A DNA stretch of 64,000 bases from 0-14-0-80-60-11 sp049322355 (GTDB lineage Bacteria > Desulfobacterota > Desulfobaccia > Desulfobaccales > 0-14-0-80-60-11). The stretch spans positions 1 to 64,000 of the forward strand of contig JBMORG010000028.1 in the NCBI GenBank assembly GCA_049322355.1, read 5' to 3'. The translations under genes and the position numbers were made by a program. Of this stretch, positions 58,210-64,000 are shown piece after piece (position 1 is the stretch's first letter; the number at the start of each line of letters is the position of its first letter). The notes beneath the pieces are model-generated. The model was not told the origin of the DNA. It did not search any database and saw nothing but the letters and a program-made list of their open reading frames with translations.

Positions 58210-58667
58210 GGGTTTGCCGGTTTGAGTTTCGGGCCGGGATGCGGGCAGGGTCTTGGAAAATCCACCGTAGCACGCTCCGGGTCGCGGCTGCAACCGCCTG
58301 CACCCAGAACCAGCAAGACAACGAGACAGACCAGGACTCCCGGGAAGGTAATGGTTAATTGTCTGCTAATTACGCCTCTTTGGTCAAACATAACCCGGCC
58401 GCGGGAACTGGCTGACGGTTTCTCCTTCAACCAATAGTTTTTTATCAAGATAATTCGTCAGTCACAAATGCTCAAGCCGTGTCGGCCAGTTTTTGGATCC
58501 ACGGTTTCGGGTCCGCCAGATGGCAGACGAACGACCCCTGGCAATCATTGGGCACGAAAAGTTAGGGCCAGGATTTCAGAGAACTTCGAGCATAGGTCGT
58601 GAAGCGGGATAGGGCCATGCCGCCGCCCCGGGAGCTCCAAAAAAGGCAGCCTGGGAAGCATGCCCTC

Positions 58668-59081
58668 TCACTTGACGGCGGCAATCTCTACAGCCCGGTA
58701 AGGGCACACGTTCAGGCAAAGCTCACATGCAATACATTTTTCTCCATCGAACCCCACCGTCATGGTGGCGCGGTCCACATACAGGGCGTGGGTAGGGCAG
58801 GGAGCCAGGCAGGCCGTGCAATGGATACAGAGGTCTTCCCGCCACCTGACCTCCTCCGCCAGAAACTTCACCTCAACCCCCAAATCACTGAGAAAGTTCA
58901 GGCCGGCTTTCACCTTAGACTTATCACCGTTGAGCTCCACCACCATATTGCCCCATTCCTTGGGAGTGATGCGGGCCCGCAAGATGTTGACCCGCAGTCC
59001 TTGTTCCGATATCAGCCTGTAAATTATGGGTTGATCAATGAGATGGGGCGGAAAATTGAGCACCACTTTCTTCTTAGGCAT
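58668..59081 (-). CDS. hcyF: NIL-domain diferredoxin of homocysteine synthesis
   Basis: A 137-residue protein. The NIL domain covers about 1-75 (VVLNFPPHLIDQPIIYRLIS). Two [4Fe-4S] motifs follow: CIHCTACLAPCP (85-96) and CIACELCLNVCP (116-127). Together with the neighbouring sulfurtransferase it supplies electrons for making homocysteine from aspartate semialdehyde and sulfide, as shown for methanogen homologues. Its start lies 30 bases after the hcyS stop, on the same strand, indicating one operon. The AAAGGA ribosome binding site is present. Confidence 0.88.
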   Translation of the reverse strand: MPKKKVVLNFPPHLIDQPIIYRLISEQGLRVNILRARITPKEWGNMVVELNGDKSKVKAGLNFLSDLGVEVKFLAEEVRWREDLCIHCTACLAPCPTHALYVDRATMTVGFDGEKCIACELCLNVCPYRAVEIAAVK

Positions 59082-59111
59082 GACTGTATCCTTTTCAGCA
59101 AGGAAGAATTT

Positions 59112-60335
59112 TCATACGGCCTCCCGCAACCCTTCCCAAGGCCTTTCCTTAAGCGGCTTAAAGCTATGCCCGGAATCAAATGCAGGCAAAGGCTCCACGG
59201 GCTCGGTCAGGAGAAAGGTTCCGGCCTCAATCCAGGCCTTCAGGATGAGGGCAACCTCTCGGCCCCGGGCGTAGGAGGAAAGGCCGGCGGTTATCACTTT
59301 TTTGCCGTTGACGGTGATTTCTCCGGACTTGAGCTGGGCCACCGTCACTTCGGCCAGGATCTCCGGCTTGCCGTTGGGGTAGGCCTCGCTATAATCTACT
59401 ACCGGTGCGCTGATCTCGGCGTCGCTTACCGCGGTGAACGCCAGGATTTCTTCATTCAAGATGGGGATGGGTAAGCCCAGGCCAACAGCCAGGGTCACCC
59501 CATAGCCGGGAAACGAGGCCCCCCTGAGCCACTTGGGGCTCATGGCCTTTAGGTCCCCGGTAACCGCCAGGGTCCCGGCCGGCACCCGGGGCAGGCCCAG
59601 TTCGGAGCGGCGCACCCCGGGATTATGTTGGGTGCCGTGGCTAACCACGAAACCCGTCCCGCCTCCCAGGAAGATGCGGGTGCCCACTCCCAGGGTGCGG
59701 TAATAAGGATCATTCAAGAGAGGGCTCAACTGGCCGGCGGTGCAGTAGTTGGCGTTCCGCATCCGGGGCTGTAACACGCCCATGTAAGTATAAATGACCC
59801 GATCCGAGAGGTTTACGGCCACGTTATAATTCTGGTAGGCGTTGCGCATATTGAAGAGCACCGCTTCATTCAAGTCCGCCAGACGAATCCAGGTATCCAG
59901 GGTCTTCCGGGGGTAGCAGTCGGTGCCATAGGCTGCGGCGGTGAGGCGCACGTCCTTGCCCGCCACCAGGTCTTCGATCACGTGGCCCCCGCCATAGGCG
60001 AACTTGCCCGGAAAAACCTTGTTGCGGGGATCATCATCGGGAATGGCCGTGGCGCCGATGAGAATGTCCACCGCGGCGAAGCCGGCATAGGCCGGCACCT
60101 CGTTCAGAGTGACCTTGCCGCCGCCTAGCTTTATTCTTGGAAGGGCGTGGCCCACGTTAAAGCAGGCCCCGGAAGAACACATGGGGGCAAAGGTGCCGGT
60201 AGTCACTACATCCACGGTGGCTGCAGCCTGTTTCAACCCTTTATCTTTGACTACCTGAATAATTTCTTCCGCAGTGCAGACCACGGCCCTACCTTGTTTG
60301 ATCTTGTCATTAATCTCCTGAATGGTCTTGCTCAT
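59112..60335 (-). CDS. hcyS: L-aspartate semialdehyde sulfurtransferase (DUF39)
   Basis: A 407-residue protein of the DUF39/HcyS family. It converts L-aspartate semialdehyde and sulfide to homocysteine without O-acylhomoserine, a route of anaerobes living in sulfide. Landmarks: VVTTGTFAPMCSSGACFNVG, AYAGFAAVDILIGATA, GGGHVIEDLVAGKDV and AAAYGTDCYPRK, whose Cys140 is a good candidate for the catalytic thiol that takes up sulfur. HGTQHNPGV and GASFPGYGVTLAVG follow. Start ATG has GGAGGAG. The nadA remnant ends 17 bases upstream, the ferredoxin gene follows. Confidence 0.9.
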   Translation of the reverse strand: MSKTIQEINDKIKQGRAVVCTAEEIIQVVKDKGLKQAAATVDVVTTGTFAPMCSSGACFNVGHALPRIKLGGGKVTLNEVPAYAGFAAVDILIGATAIPDDDPRNKVFPGKFAYGGGHVIEDLVAGKDVRLTAAAYGTDCYPRKTLDTWIRLADLNEAVLFNMRNAYQNYNVAVNLSDRVIYTYMGVLQPRMRNANYCTAGQLSPLLNDPYYRTLGVGTRIFLGGGTGFVVSHGTQHNPGVRRSELGLPRVPAGTLAVTGDLKAMSPKWLRGASFPGYGVTLAVGLGLPIPILNEEILAFTAVSDAEISAPVVDYSEAYPNGKPEILAEVTVAQLKSGEITVNGKKVITAGLSSYARGREVALILKAWIEAGTFLLTEPVEPLPAFDSGHSFKPLKERPWEGLREAV

Positions 60336-60352
60336 GAATCAACTCCTCCCCC

Positions 60353-60840
60353 TTAGGCAGATAAACTCAGCATACGGTCGAGCGCGAGCCGGGCGCCGGC
60401 TTTAATGTCCTCCGGGATGGTGACGACATTTACCGATCCCAGATTTTCCAAGGTCCATAAAAGTTTGGCCAGATTCCGGACAAGTTTTCCTAGGCCATTT
60501 CCACCAACTCCAAACCCACCATGTCCGCCATGCGGCATCCAGCTTTGAGGTGGGAGATTTGCACGGTTTGATGGGGCTGTGTCAGAATAGCCGCGCTCTC
60601 AGCCATGAAGTGCACCCCGGCGAAAACGATAAAGCGGGCCTCCGGGGTGGTGGCGGCCCTTTGGGAGAGGGCGAAGGAATCGCCCCGGTAGTCTCCCAGG
60701 GCCACGATCTCCCGGCGTTGGTAATGGTGGGTGAGGATGAGGAGTTCTGGCCTCAAGGCCAGCTTTAGGACCTGAATCTCCGCCATCAAGGCTATCTCTT
60801 CGGAAAGCGGCGGCCGCGCTGCTCTGGAAATTTCAGCCAT
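60353..60840 (-). pseudogene. nadA: Quinolinate synthase A with large internal deletion and frameshift
   Basis: From the ATG at 60840 the frame encodes a normal NadA N terminus: LALRPELLILTHHYQRREIV, then GDSFALSQRAATT, FAGVHFMAESAAIL and LKAGCRMADM with the first cluster cysteine. It hits TAG at 60490. In another frame the DNA goes straight into a NadA C terminus: RNLAKLLWTLENLGSVNVVT, then IPEDIKAGARLALDRML, stopping at 60353. About 200 residues between, including two further [4Fe-4S] ligands, are gone. The enzyme (iminoaspartate plus DHAP to quinolinate) cannot be made from this locus. Confidence 0.85.
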
Positions 60841-60887
60841 AAGCAATGACTCGACAAAGGTATCTTCAACATTGGAGTTAATATTCT

Positions 60888-60928
60888 ATTGCTTTAATAT
60901 ATAGCATTATGCTATATATTAAAGCAAT
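60888..60928. promoter_or_regulatory. 41-bp near-perfect palindrome with one-base centre
   Basis: Twenty bases (ATTGCTTTAATATATAGCAT), a single T, and the exact complement. It lies between the divergent nadA remnant and cysE. CTCTTTTT follows on the plus strand, so it could be a terminator, but the stem is far longer than usual and AT-rich. It could also be a large operator or a cruciform-forming site. Confidence 0.6.
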
Positions 60929-61030
60929 CTCTTTTTCGTAGCAATTGCCAAAAGTCTTTTCCTCTTTTTTCCCTCCCTACCCATCGGGAGGAGAGGATCA
61001 GGGTGAGGGGGGTATGAAACAACTTTTGGG

Positions 61031-61159
61031 CCTCTTGCAAAAGTCTCTTTTCCTGTCATTCTGAGGGAGCGAAGCGACCTAAGAAGATCAATAAACAGAG
61101 GAAACTACGAGATCCTTCGCTGCGCTCAGGATGACAAAAAGGCTTTTTGCAAGTTCCTC
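61031..61159. repeat. Large stem-loop repeat (GTCATTCTGAG family)
   Basis: The inner arms, TGTCATTCTGAGGGAGCGAAG and ATCCTTCGCTGCGCTCAGGA with TGACA, are complementary apart from a few mismatches. The outer arms CTTGCAAAAGTCTCTTTT and AAAAGGCTTTTTGCAAG also pair. The element is about 130 bases and would fold into one long hairpin. This type of element is widespread between genes in several environmental phyla. A related half-sequence appears at about 42683. Confidence 0.75.
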
Positions 61160-61224
61160 TTTTGGTAATGAGCATAAATGGTTAAAACAACCCTGCGTGC
61201 AGGGAAGTGGGGAGTTCAGGAGCC

Positions 61225-62223
61225 ATGGAAGCCTCAGCCCATCAGGAGTTGGAGCAGTGCAAGGTCGAGATGCAAACCGGGCAAACCTATCGGGAGGAGA
61301 TTCCCGGAGTCGTCCGGGAGTTGGTGAAGTGCTGCCTTAACGGGGACTGCTTCGATCACGTAAGCCCGGAGCCCATTCCTTCCCGGGAGGCGGTAATCGC
61401 CATCATCCAGCGGGCCTTGGGATTACTCTATCCCGGCTACTTCAGCCGCAATCGCGTAGATGCCGTAAACTTGGGCTATCATCTGGGGGAGGAAGCGGTG
61501 GCCCTGTTCGAGGAACTCTCCCGGCAAATCACCCTCGCTTATCGCCATGAGTGTCTGCGTTATGGGCTGCCATGCATCCACTGCCAGGAGCAGGGCCAGG
61601 CGGAAGCATTGCGCTTTCTCCGGGCTATGCCCAACCTCCGGGGTATCCTGGCCACCGACGTGCAGGCCGCCTACCACGGCGACCCTGCTGCCAAGAGCCA
61701 TGATGAGGTCATTTTCAGCTACCCCGGTCTGTTTGCCGTCACGGTGTATCGGGCGGCTCACCAGCTTCTGCGGCAGGGCGTGCCGCTTATGCCCCGCATC
61801 ATGACGGAGTACGCCCACAGCCTGACCGGCATCGACATCCACCCCGGGGCCCAGATTGGCGAAAGCTTTTTCATCGACCACGGCACTGGAGTGGTGATCG
61901 GCGAAACCACGGAGATCGGCCGCCGGGTCCGGCTTTATCAGGGGGTGACCTTGGGGGCCCTGTCCCTGCCCCCGGACCAGGTGGAATCCCTGCGGAGCCG
62001 GAAGCGCCATCCCACTGTGGAAGACGACGTTATAATTTATTCCGGGGCCACCATTCTCGGGGGCAACACGGTGATCGGCGCCCGGGCCGTTATTGGGGGC
62101 AACGTCTGGCTCACCGACTCGGTGCCCCCGGACACCAAGGTATTTCTCAAAAAGCCGGAGCTGATTTTCCGAGGCAATCATTCCAAAGAAGCCAGGGGAA
62201 AATCTGGAACAGGGGACCGGTGA
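61225..62223 (+). CDS. cysE: Serine O-acetyltransferase (EpsC/CysE type)
   Basis: About 332 residues from the ATG at 61225 (AGGAG just upstream; a GTG at 61207 is possible). It acetylates L-serine with acetyl-CoA for cysteine synthesis. The N-terminal helical domain is longer than in E. coli CysE. The left-handed beta-helix has TGIDIHPGAQIGESFFIDHG, TGVVIGETTEIG and the loop GALSLPPDQVESLRSRKRHP, then TILGGNTVIG. HGTGVVIGETTEIG holds the catalytic histidine. The last bases overlap the cysK start (GTGA), so the two are translationally coupled. Confidence 0.9.
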   Translation: MEASAHQELEQCKVEMQTGQTYREEIPGVVRELVKCCLNGDCFDHVSPEPIPSREAVIAIIQRALGLLYPGYFSRNRVDAVNLGYHLGEEAVALFEELSRQITLAYRHECLRYGLPCIHCQEQGQAEALRFLRAMPNLRGILATDVQAAYHGDPAAKSHDEVIFSYPGLFAVTVYRAAHQLLRQGVPLMPRIMTEYAHSLTGIDIHPGAQIGESFFIDHGTGVVIGETTEIGRRVRLYQGVTLGALSLPPDQVESLRSRKRHPTVEDDVIIYSGATILGGNTVIGARAVIGGNVWLTDSVPPDTKVFLKKPELIFRGNHSKEARGKSGTGDR

Positions 62224-63146
62224 GCCGCATCTTTTCCCAAATTATCGACACCGTGGGGGCTACTCCCTTGGTGCGCCTTAACGCACTTACCCGGGGTCTG
62301 GGGGCCACGGTGCTGGCAAAACTGGAATCCATGAATCCCCTGGGGAGCGTGAAAGACCGCATCGGCGCGGCCATGCTTCTGGAGGCCGAGCGACAAGGAC
62401 TGATCCGGCCCGGCGGTCTGATAGTGGAGCCCACCAGCGGCAACACCGGCATTGCCCTGGCCTTCGCCTGCGCCGCCCGGGCTTACCGCCTCCTGCTTAC
62501 CATGCCCGACACCATGAGCCTGGAAAGGCGCAAGCTCCTGACGCACCTGGGAGCCGAGGTGATTTTGACGCCGGGAAGCCTGGGCATGACCGGCGCAGTG
62601 CATCGGGCCAGGGAGATTGCGGCAGAGTCACCGGGAGCTTATATGCCGGATCAGTTCAGCAATCCGGCCAACCCCGAGGTCCATCGCCGCACCACTGCCG
62701 AGGAAATCTGGCGAGACACAGATGGAAAAGTGAATATTTTAGTATCCGGGGTGGGTACCGGGGGCACCATCACCGGGGTGGCGGAGGTAATCAAGGCCCG
62801 AAAACCTTCTTTCCAGGCGGTAGCTGTGGAGCCTGCGGCCTCCCCGGTGCTCTCCGGCGGCCCCGCCGGCCCCCACCTGATTCAGGGCATTGGGGCAGGG
62901 TTTATCCCCCAAGTGTTGAACCGTGAAGTTATTGATGAAGTTATCACCGTGGCTGATGCAGACGCCTTGAGAACGGCCAGGGAGGTCGCGAGACGGGAAG
63001 GCATTCTCTGCGGCATCTCCTCCGGGGCTGCAGTATTTGCGGCGCTCAACCTGGCCCGCCGCCCAGATAATCGTGGTAAACAGATTGTAGCCATCCTCCC
63101 CAGCACCGGGGAACGGTATCTGAGCACCAAACTTTTCGCTGACTAA
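62220..63146 (+). CDS. cysK: Cysteine synthase (O-acetylserine sulfhydrylase)
   Basis: A 308-residue PLP enzyme that makes cysteine from O-acetylserine and sulfide. The PLP lysine is Lys45 in NPLGSVKDR. The substrate loop is TSGNTGIALA, the phosphate-binding GVGTGGTITGV, and SSGAAVFAA near the C terminus supports cofactor binding. Start is GTG at 62220, overlapping the cysE stop by four bases. The tight cysE-cysK pair suggests a complex as in other bacteria. The hcyS/hcyF genes on the other side make this a sulfur amino-acid region. Confidence 0.94.
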   Translation: MSRIFSQIIDTVGATPLVRLNALTRGLGATVLAKLESMNPLGSVKDRIGAAMLLEAERQGLIRPGGLIVEPTSGNTGIALAFACAARAYRLLLTMPDTMSLERRKLLTHLGAEVILTPGSLGMTGAVHRAREIAAESPGAYMPDQFSNPANPEVHRRTTAEEIWRDTDGKVNILVSGVGTGGTITGVAEVIKARKPSFQAVAVEPAASPVLSGGPAGPHLIQGIGAGFIPQVLNREVIDEVITVADADALRTAREVARREGILCGISSGAAVFAALNLARRPDNRGKQIVAILPSTGERYLSTKLFAD

Positions 63147-63194
63147 TATAAAAGGATTCTCAGACTCAACTGGGGACTTTATGGGGACCGCACC

Positions 63195-63230
63195 CAAAAC
63201 GAAAGGCGTAACTACTTGGAATTACGCCTA
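63195..63230 (-). terminator. Terminator of the tRNA-Leu gene
   Basis: On the minus strand an 8-bp perfect stem (AGGCGTAA / TTACGCCT) with a 10-base loop is followed by TTCGTTTT, 12 bases after the tRNA 3' end. Confidence 0.8.
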
Positions 63231-63241
63231 AAATATTAACA

Positions 63242-63328
63242 TGGTGCCGAAGGCGGGATTTGAACCCGCACGGGTATTCCCCACCACCCCCTCAAGATGG
63301 CGTGTCTACCAGGTTCCACCACTTCGGC
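63242..63328 (-). tRNA. tRNA-Leu (anticodon GAG)
   Basis: An 87-base class-II tRNA with encoded CCA. The acceptor GCCGAAG pairs with CTTCGGC before ACCA. The D arm has GGTGGAACCTGGTAGACAC. The anticodon stem CCATC/GGTGG encloses TTGAGGG, giving anticodon GAG for CUC/CUU codons. A long variable arm (about TGGGGAATACCC) and the T arm GCGGGTTCAAATCCCGC follow. It lies downstream of secG on the same strand, 10 bases past its stop. Confidence 0.95.
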
Positions 63329-63338
63329 ACATAAGTGC

Positions 63339-63683
63339 TCATTTACTCTGGGGTTCAGCAGGATTCGGCTGGGCCGGTTGAGCAGGAATCGCCGGGACTG
63401 GTTGGGCCGGTTGGGTGGCCGCAGGTCTTTCTGCTCCCTGCATCACCGAGGGCGCTTTCTGCCGTCCCAGAAAGGTCAGCCCCAATGAGGTGCACATAAA
63501 GAGAATGGCCGCCACTGCTGTGAGCTTGGCCAGAAATGGGGCTGTGCCCGTGGACCCGAATACCGTTTGGCTGGAACCGCCGAAAGCTGCGCCGATCCCC
63601 GCGCCCTTGCCATGCTGCAAGAGCACAATACAGATCAGGGCCAGGGAAACGATGATATGGATGATCACAACAATAGTAGTCAT
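63339..63683 (-). CDS. secG: Preprotein translocase subunit SecG
   Basis: A 114-residue inner-membrane subunit of SecYEG. Two membrane helices (about 3-23 and 50-72) flank the conserved loop GKGAGIGAAFGGSSQTVFGS with FLAKLTAVAAILFM. The C terminus after about 78 is a Pro/Ala/Gln-rich tail (QPAQPVPAIPAQPAQPNPAE) not needed for function. The ribosome binding site is weak. tpiA lies upstream on the same strand, the usual tpiA-secG-tRNA-Leu order. Confidence 0.93.
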   Translation of the reverse strand: MTTIVVIIHIIVSLALICIVLLQHGKGAGIGAAFGGSSQTVFGSTGTAPFLAKLTAVAAILFMCTSLGLTFLGRQKAPSVMQGAERPAATQPAQPVPAIPAQPAQPNPAEPQSK

Positions 63684-63901
63684 ATAAATTATATAATATA
63701 AAAAAATAAGCGCTTGGGCGCAAGCAAAATAATATATGGATCTGTGGGTTTCGCCGATTCGACAAACCCTAAAAATTTTGGCGGGCCCGTCCCAACAATG
63801 GAGATGGTTTCTATGGAACCCAATCCGGTATTAGCCTGTGGGTGCTCAGAAGACACACCTGAACCGGTTTGAAGGAGGACTGTTATAAAACTTTACTTGA
63901 T

Positions 63902-64000
63902 TTACCCCGCTGCGGCGATAATCGGCAAAAACAGCTCGGCCTTGAGGGAGGCCCCTCCCACCAGGGCGCCGTCGATATCCGGCTGGGCCAGGAGGGCGGC
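63902..64000 (-). CDS. tpiA: Triosephosphate isomerase, C-terminal end (cut by window edge)
   Basis: The last 32 codons read LLAQPDIDGALVGGASLKAE then LFLPIIAAAG and a TAA at 63902-63904. DGALVGGASL is the phosphate-binding loop of the TIM barrel. The enzyme interconverts dihydroxyacetone phosphate and glyceraldehyde 3-phosphate. The rest of the gene lies outside the window. secG follows 218 bases downstream. Confidence 0.9.
   Translation of the reverse strand, partial: AALLAQPDIDGALVGGASLKAELFLPIIAAAG

Larger units (their letters stand above)
57731..58667. other. Decayed region with cofactor-gene remnants
   Basis: The segment holds a MoaA-like fragment and a molybdopterin-binding-protein-like fragment on the minus strand. 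A possible lipoprotein-like frame on the same strand (58194-58391, with FPGVLVCLVVLLVLGAGGCS) may be part of the same debris. Downstream of the HdrA stop, short plus-strand frames with cysteines (near 57780-57900) lack a credible start. The rest (58450-58667) shows nothing. Confidence 0.45.
60847..61224. other. Intergenic region between nadA remnant and cysE, repeat-filled
   Basis: It consists of a 41-bp palindrome (60888-60928), a half copy of the C/G-rich repeat (about 60970-61012), and a large stem-loop repeat (61031-61159). The last 60 bases carry the cysE ribosome binding site. Little room is left for a classical promoter except the AT-rich DNA at 60870-60960. Confidence 0.5.

Overview
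The window looks like a chromosomal segment from a Gram-negative, anaerobic Desulfobacterota (former Deltaproteobacteria) bacterium, probably a sulfate reducer of the Desulfobacca/Syntrophobacterales type. This is inferred from gene content: siroheme-dependent heme synthesis (siroheme decarboxylase, AhbD, HemB), homocysteine synthesis by L-aspartate semialdehyde sulfurtransferase (HcyS/HcyF), a double-length HdrA flavo-polyferredoxin, and Kdo transferase for LPS. Genes are GC-rich and both strands are used. No prophage, CRISPR array or intact transposase is visible. Intergenic regions are crowded with palindromic repeats and gene remnants.

Layout. 1-5.5 kb: the first 15 codons of a minus-strand gene, a membrane protein, a secreted 5'-nucleotidase with a small partner gene, a DUF4337 protein and a cobalto/magnesium-chelatase-like AAA+/VWA protein. 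5.5-10.7 kb: an accessory belt with a DUF6680 gene broken by a stop codon, a phosphoesterase, purF with a RelBE-like pair directly upstream (toxin frameshifted), a decayed MNT nucleotidyltransferase, and a DUF4160/DUF2442 pair between two 213-bp direct repeats that include the end of carB. 10.8-24.6 kb: carB, a FecR-domain protein, a nucleotidyltransferase, a sorbosone-dehydrogenase-like protein, carA, waaA, a NUDIX hydrolase, a DUF2939 protein, an RlmI-type methyltransferase, a fasciclin protein and an M15-like peptidase.

24.7-36.8 kb: two orphan genes of unusual composition among hairpin repeats, a helicase fused to an exonuclease (MrfA-MrfB-like), a periplasmic redoxin, a universal stress protein, a heme operon (hemB, ahbD, siroheme decarboxylase), a patatin phospholipase, and penicillin-binding protein 1C. 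36.8-53.5 kb: a bacterial alpha-2-macroglobulin directly upstream of pbpC, then c-di-GMP signalling (two PAS/GAF/HD-GYP proteins and a Cache/HAMP/PAS/GAF/GGDEF cyclase), a junction of pyk and TolC-like fragments, and a ChrA transporter. 53.5-64 kb: a long repeat-bearing gap, the tandem HdrA protein, molybdenum-cofactor gene remnants, hcyF and hcyS, a nadA gene with an internal deletion, cysE-cysK, tRNA-Leu(GAG), secG and the end of tpiA.

Functional links: hcyS/hcyF with cysE/cysK form a sulfur amino-acid neighbourhood. hemB, ahbD and the decarboxylase cover the start and end of the alternative heme route. A2M and PBP1C form a known periplasmic defence/repair pair. The two HD-GYP proteins and the cyclase probably tune c-di-GMP. 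A second theme is genome decay: at least seven broken or truncated genes lie at repeat-rich junctions.
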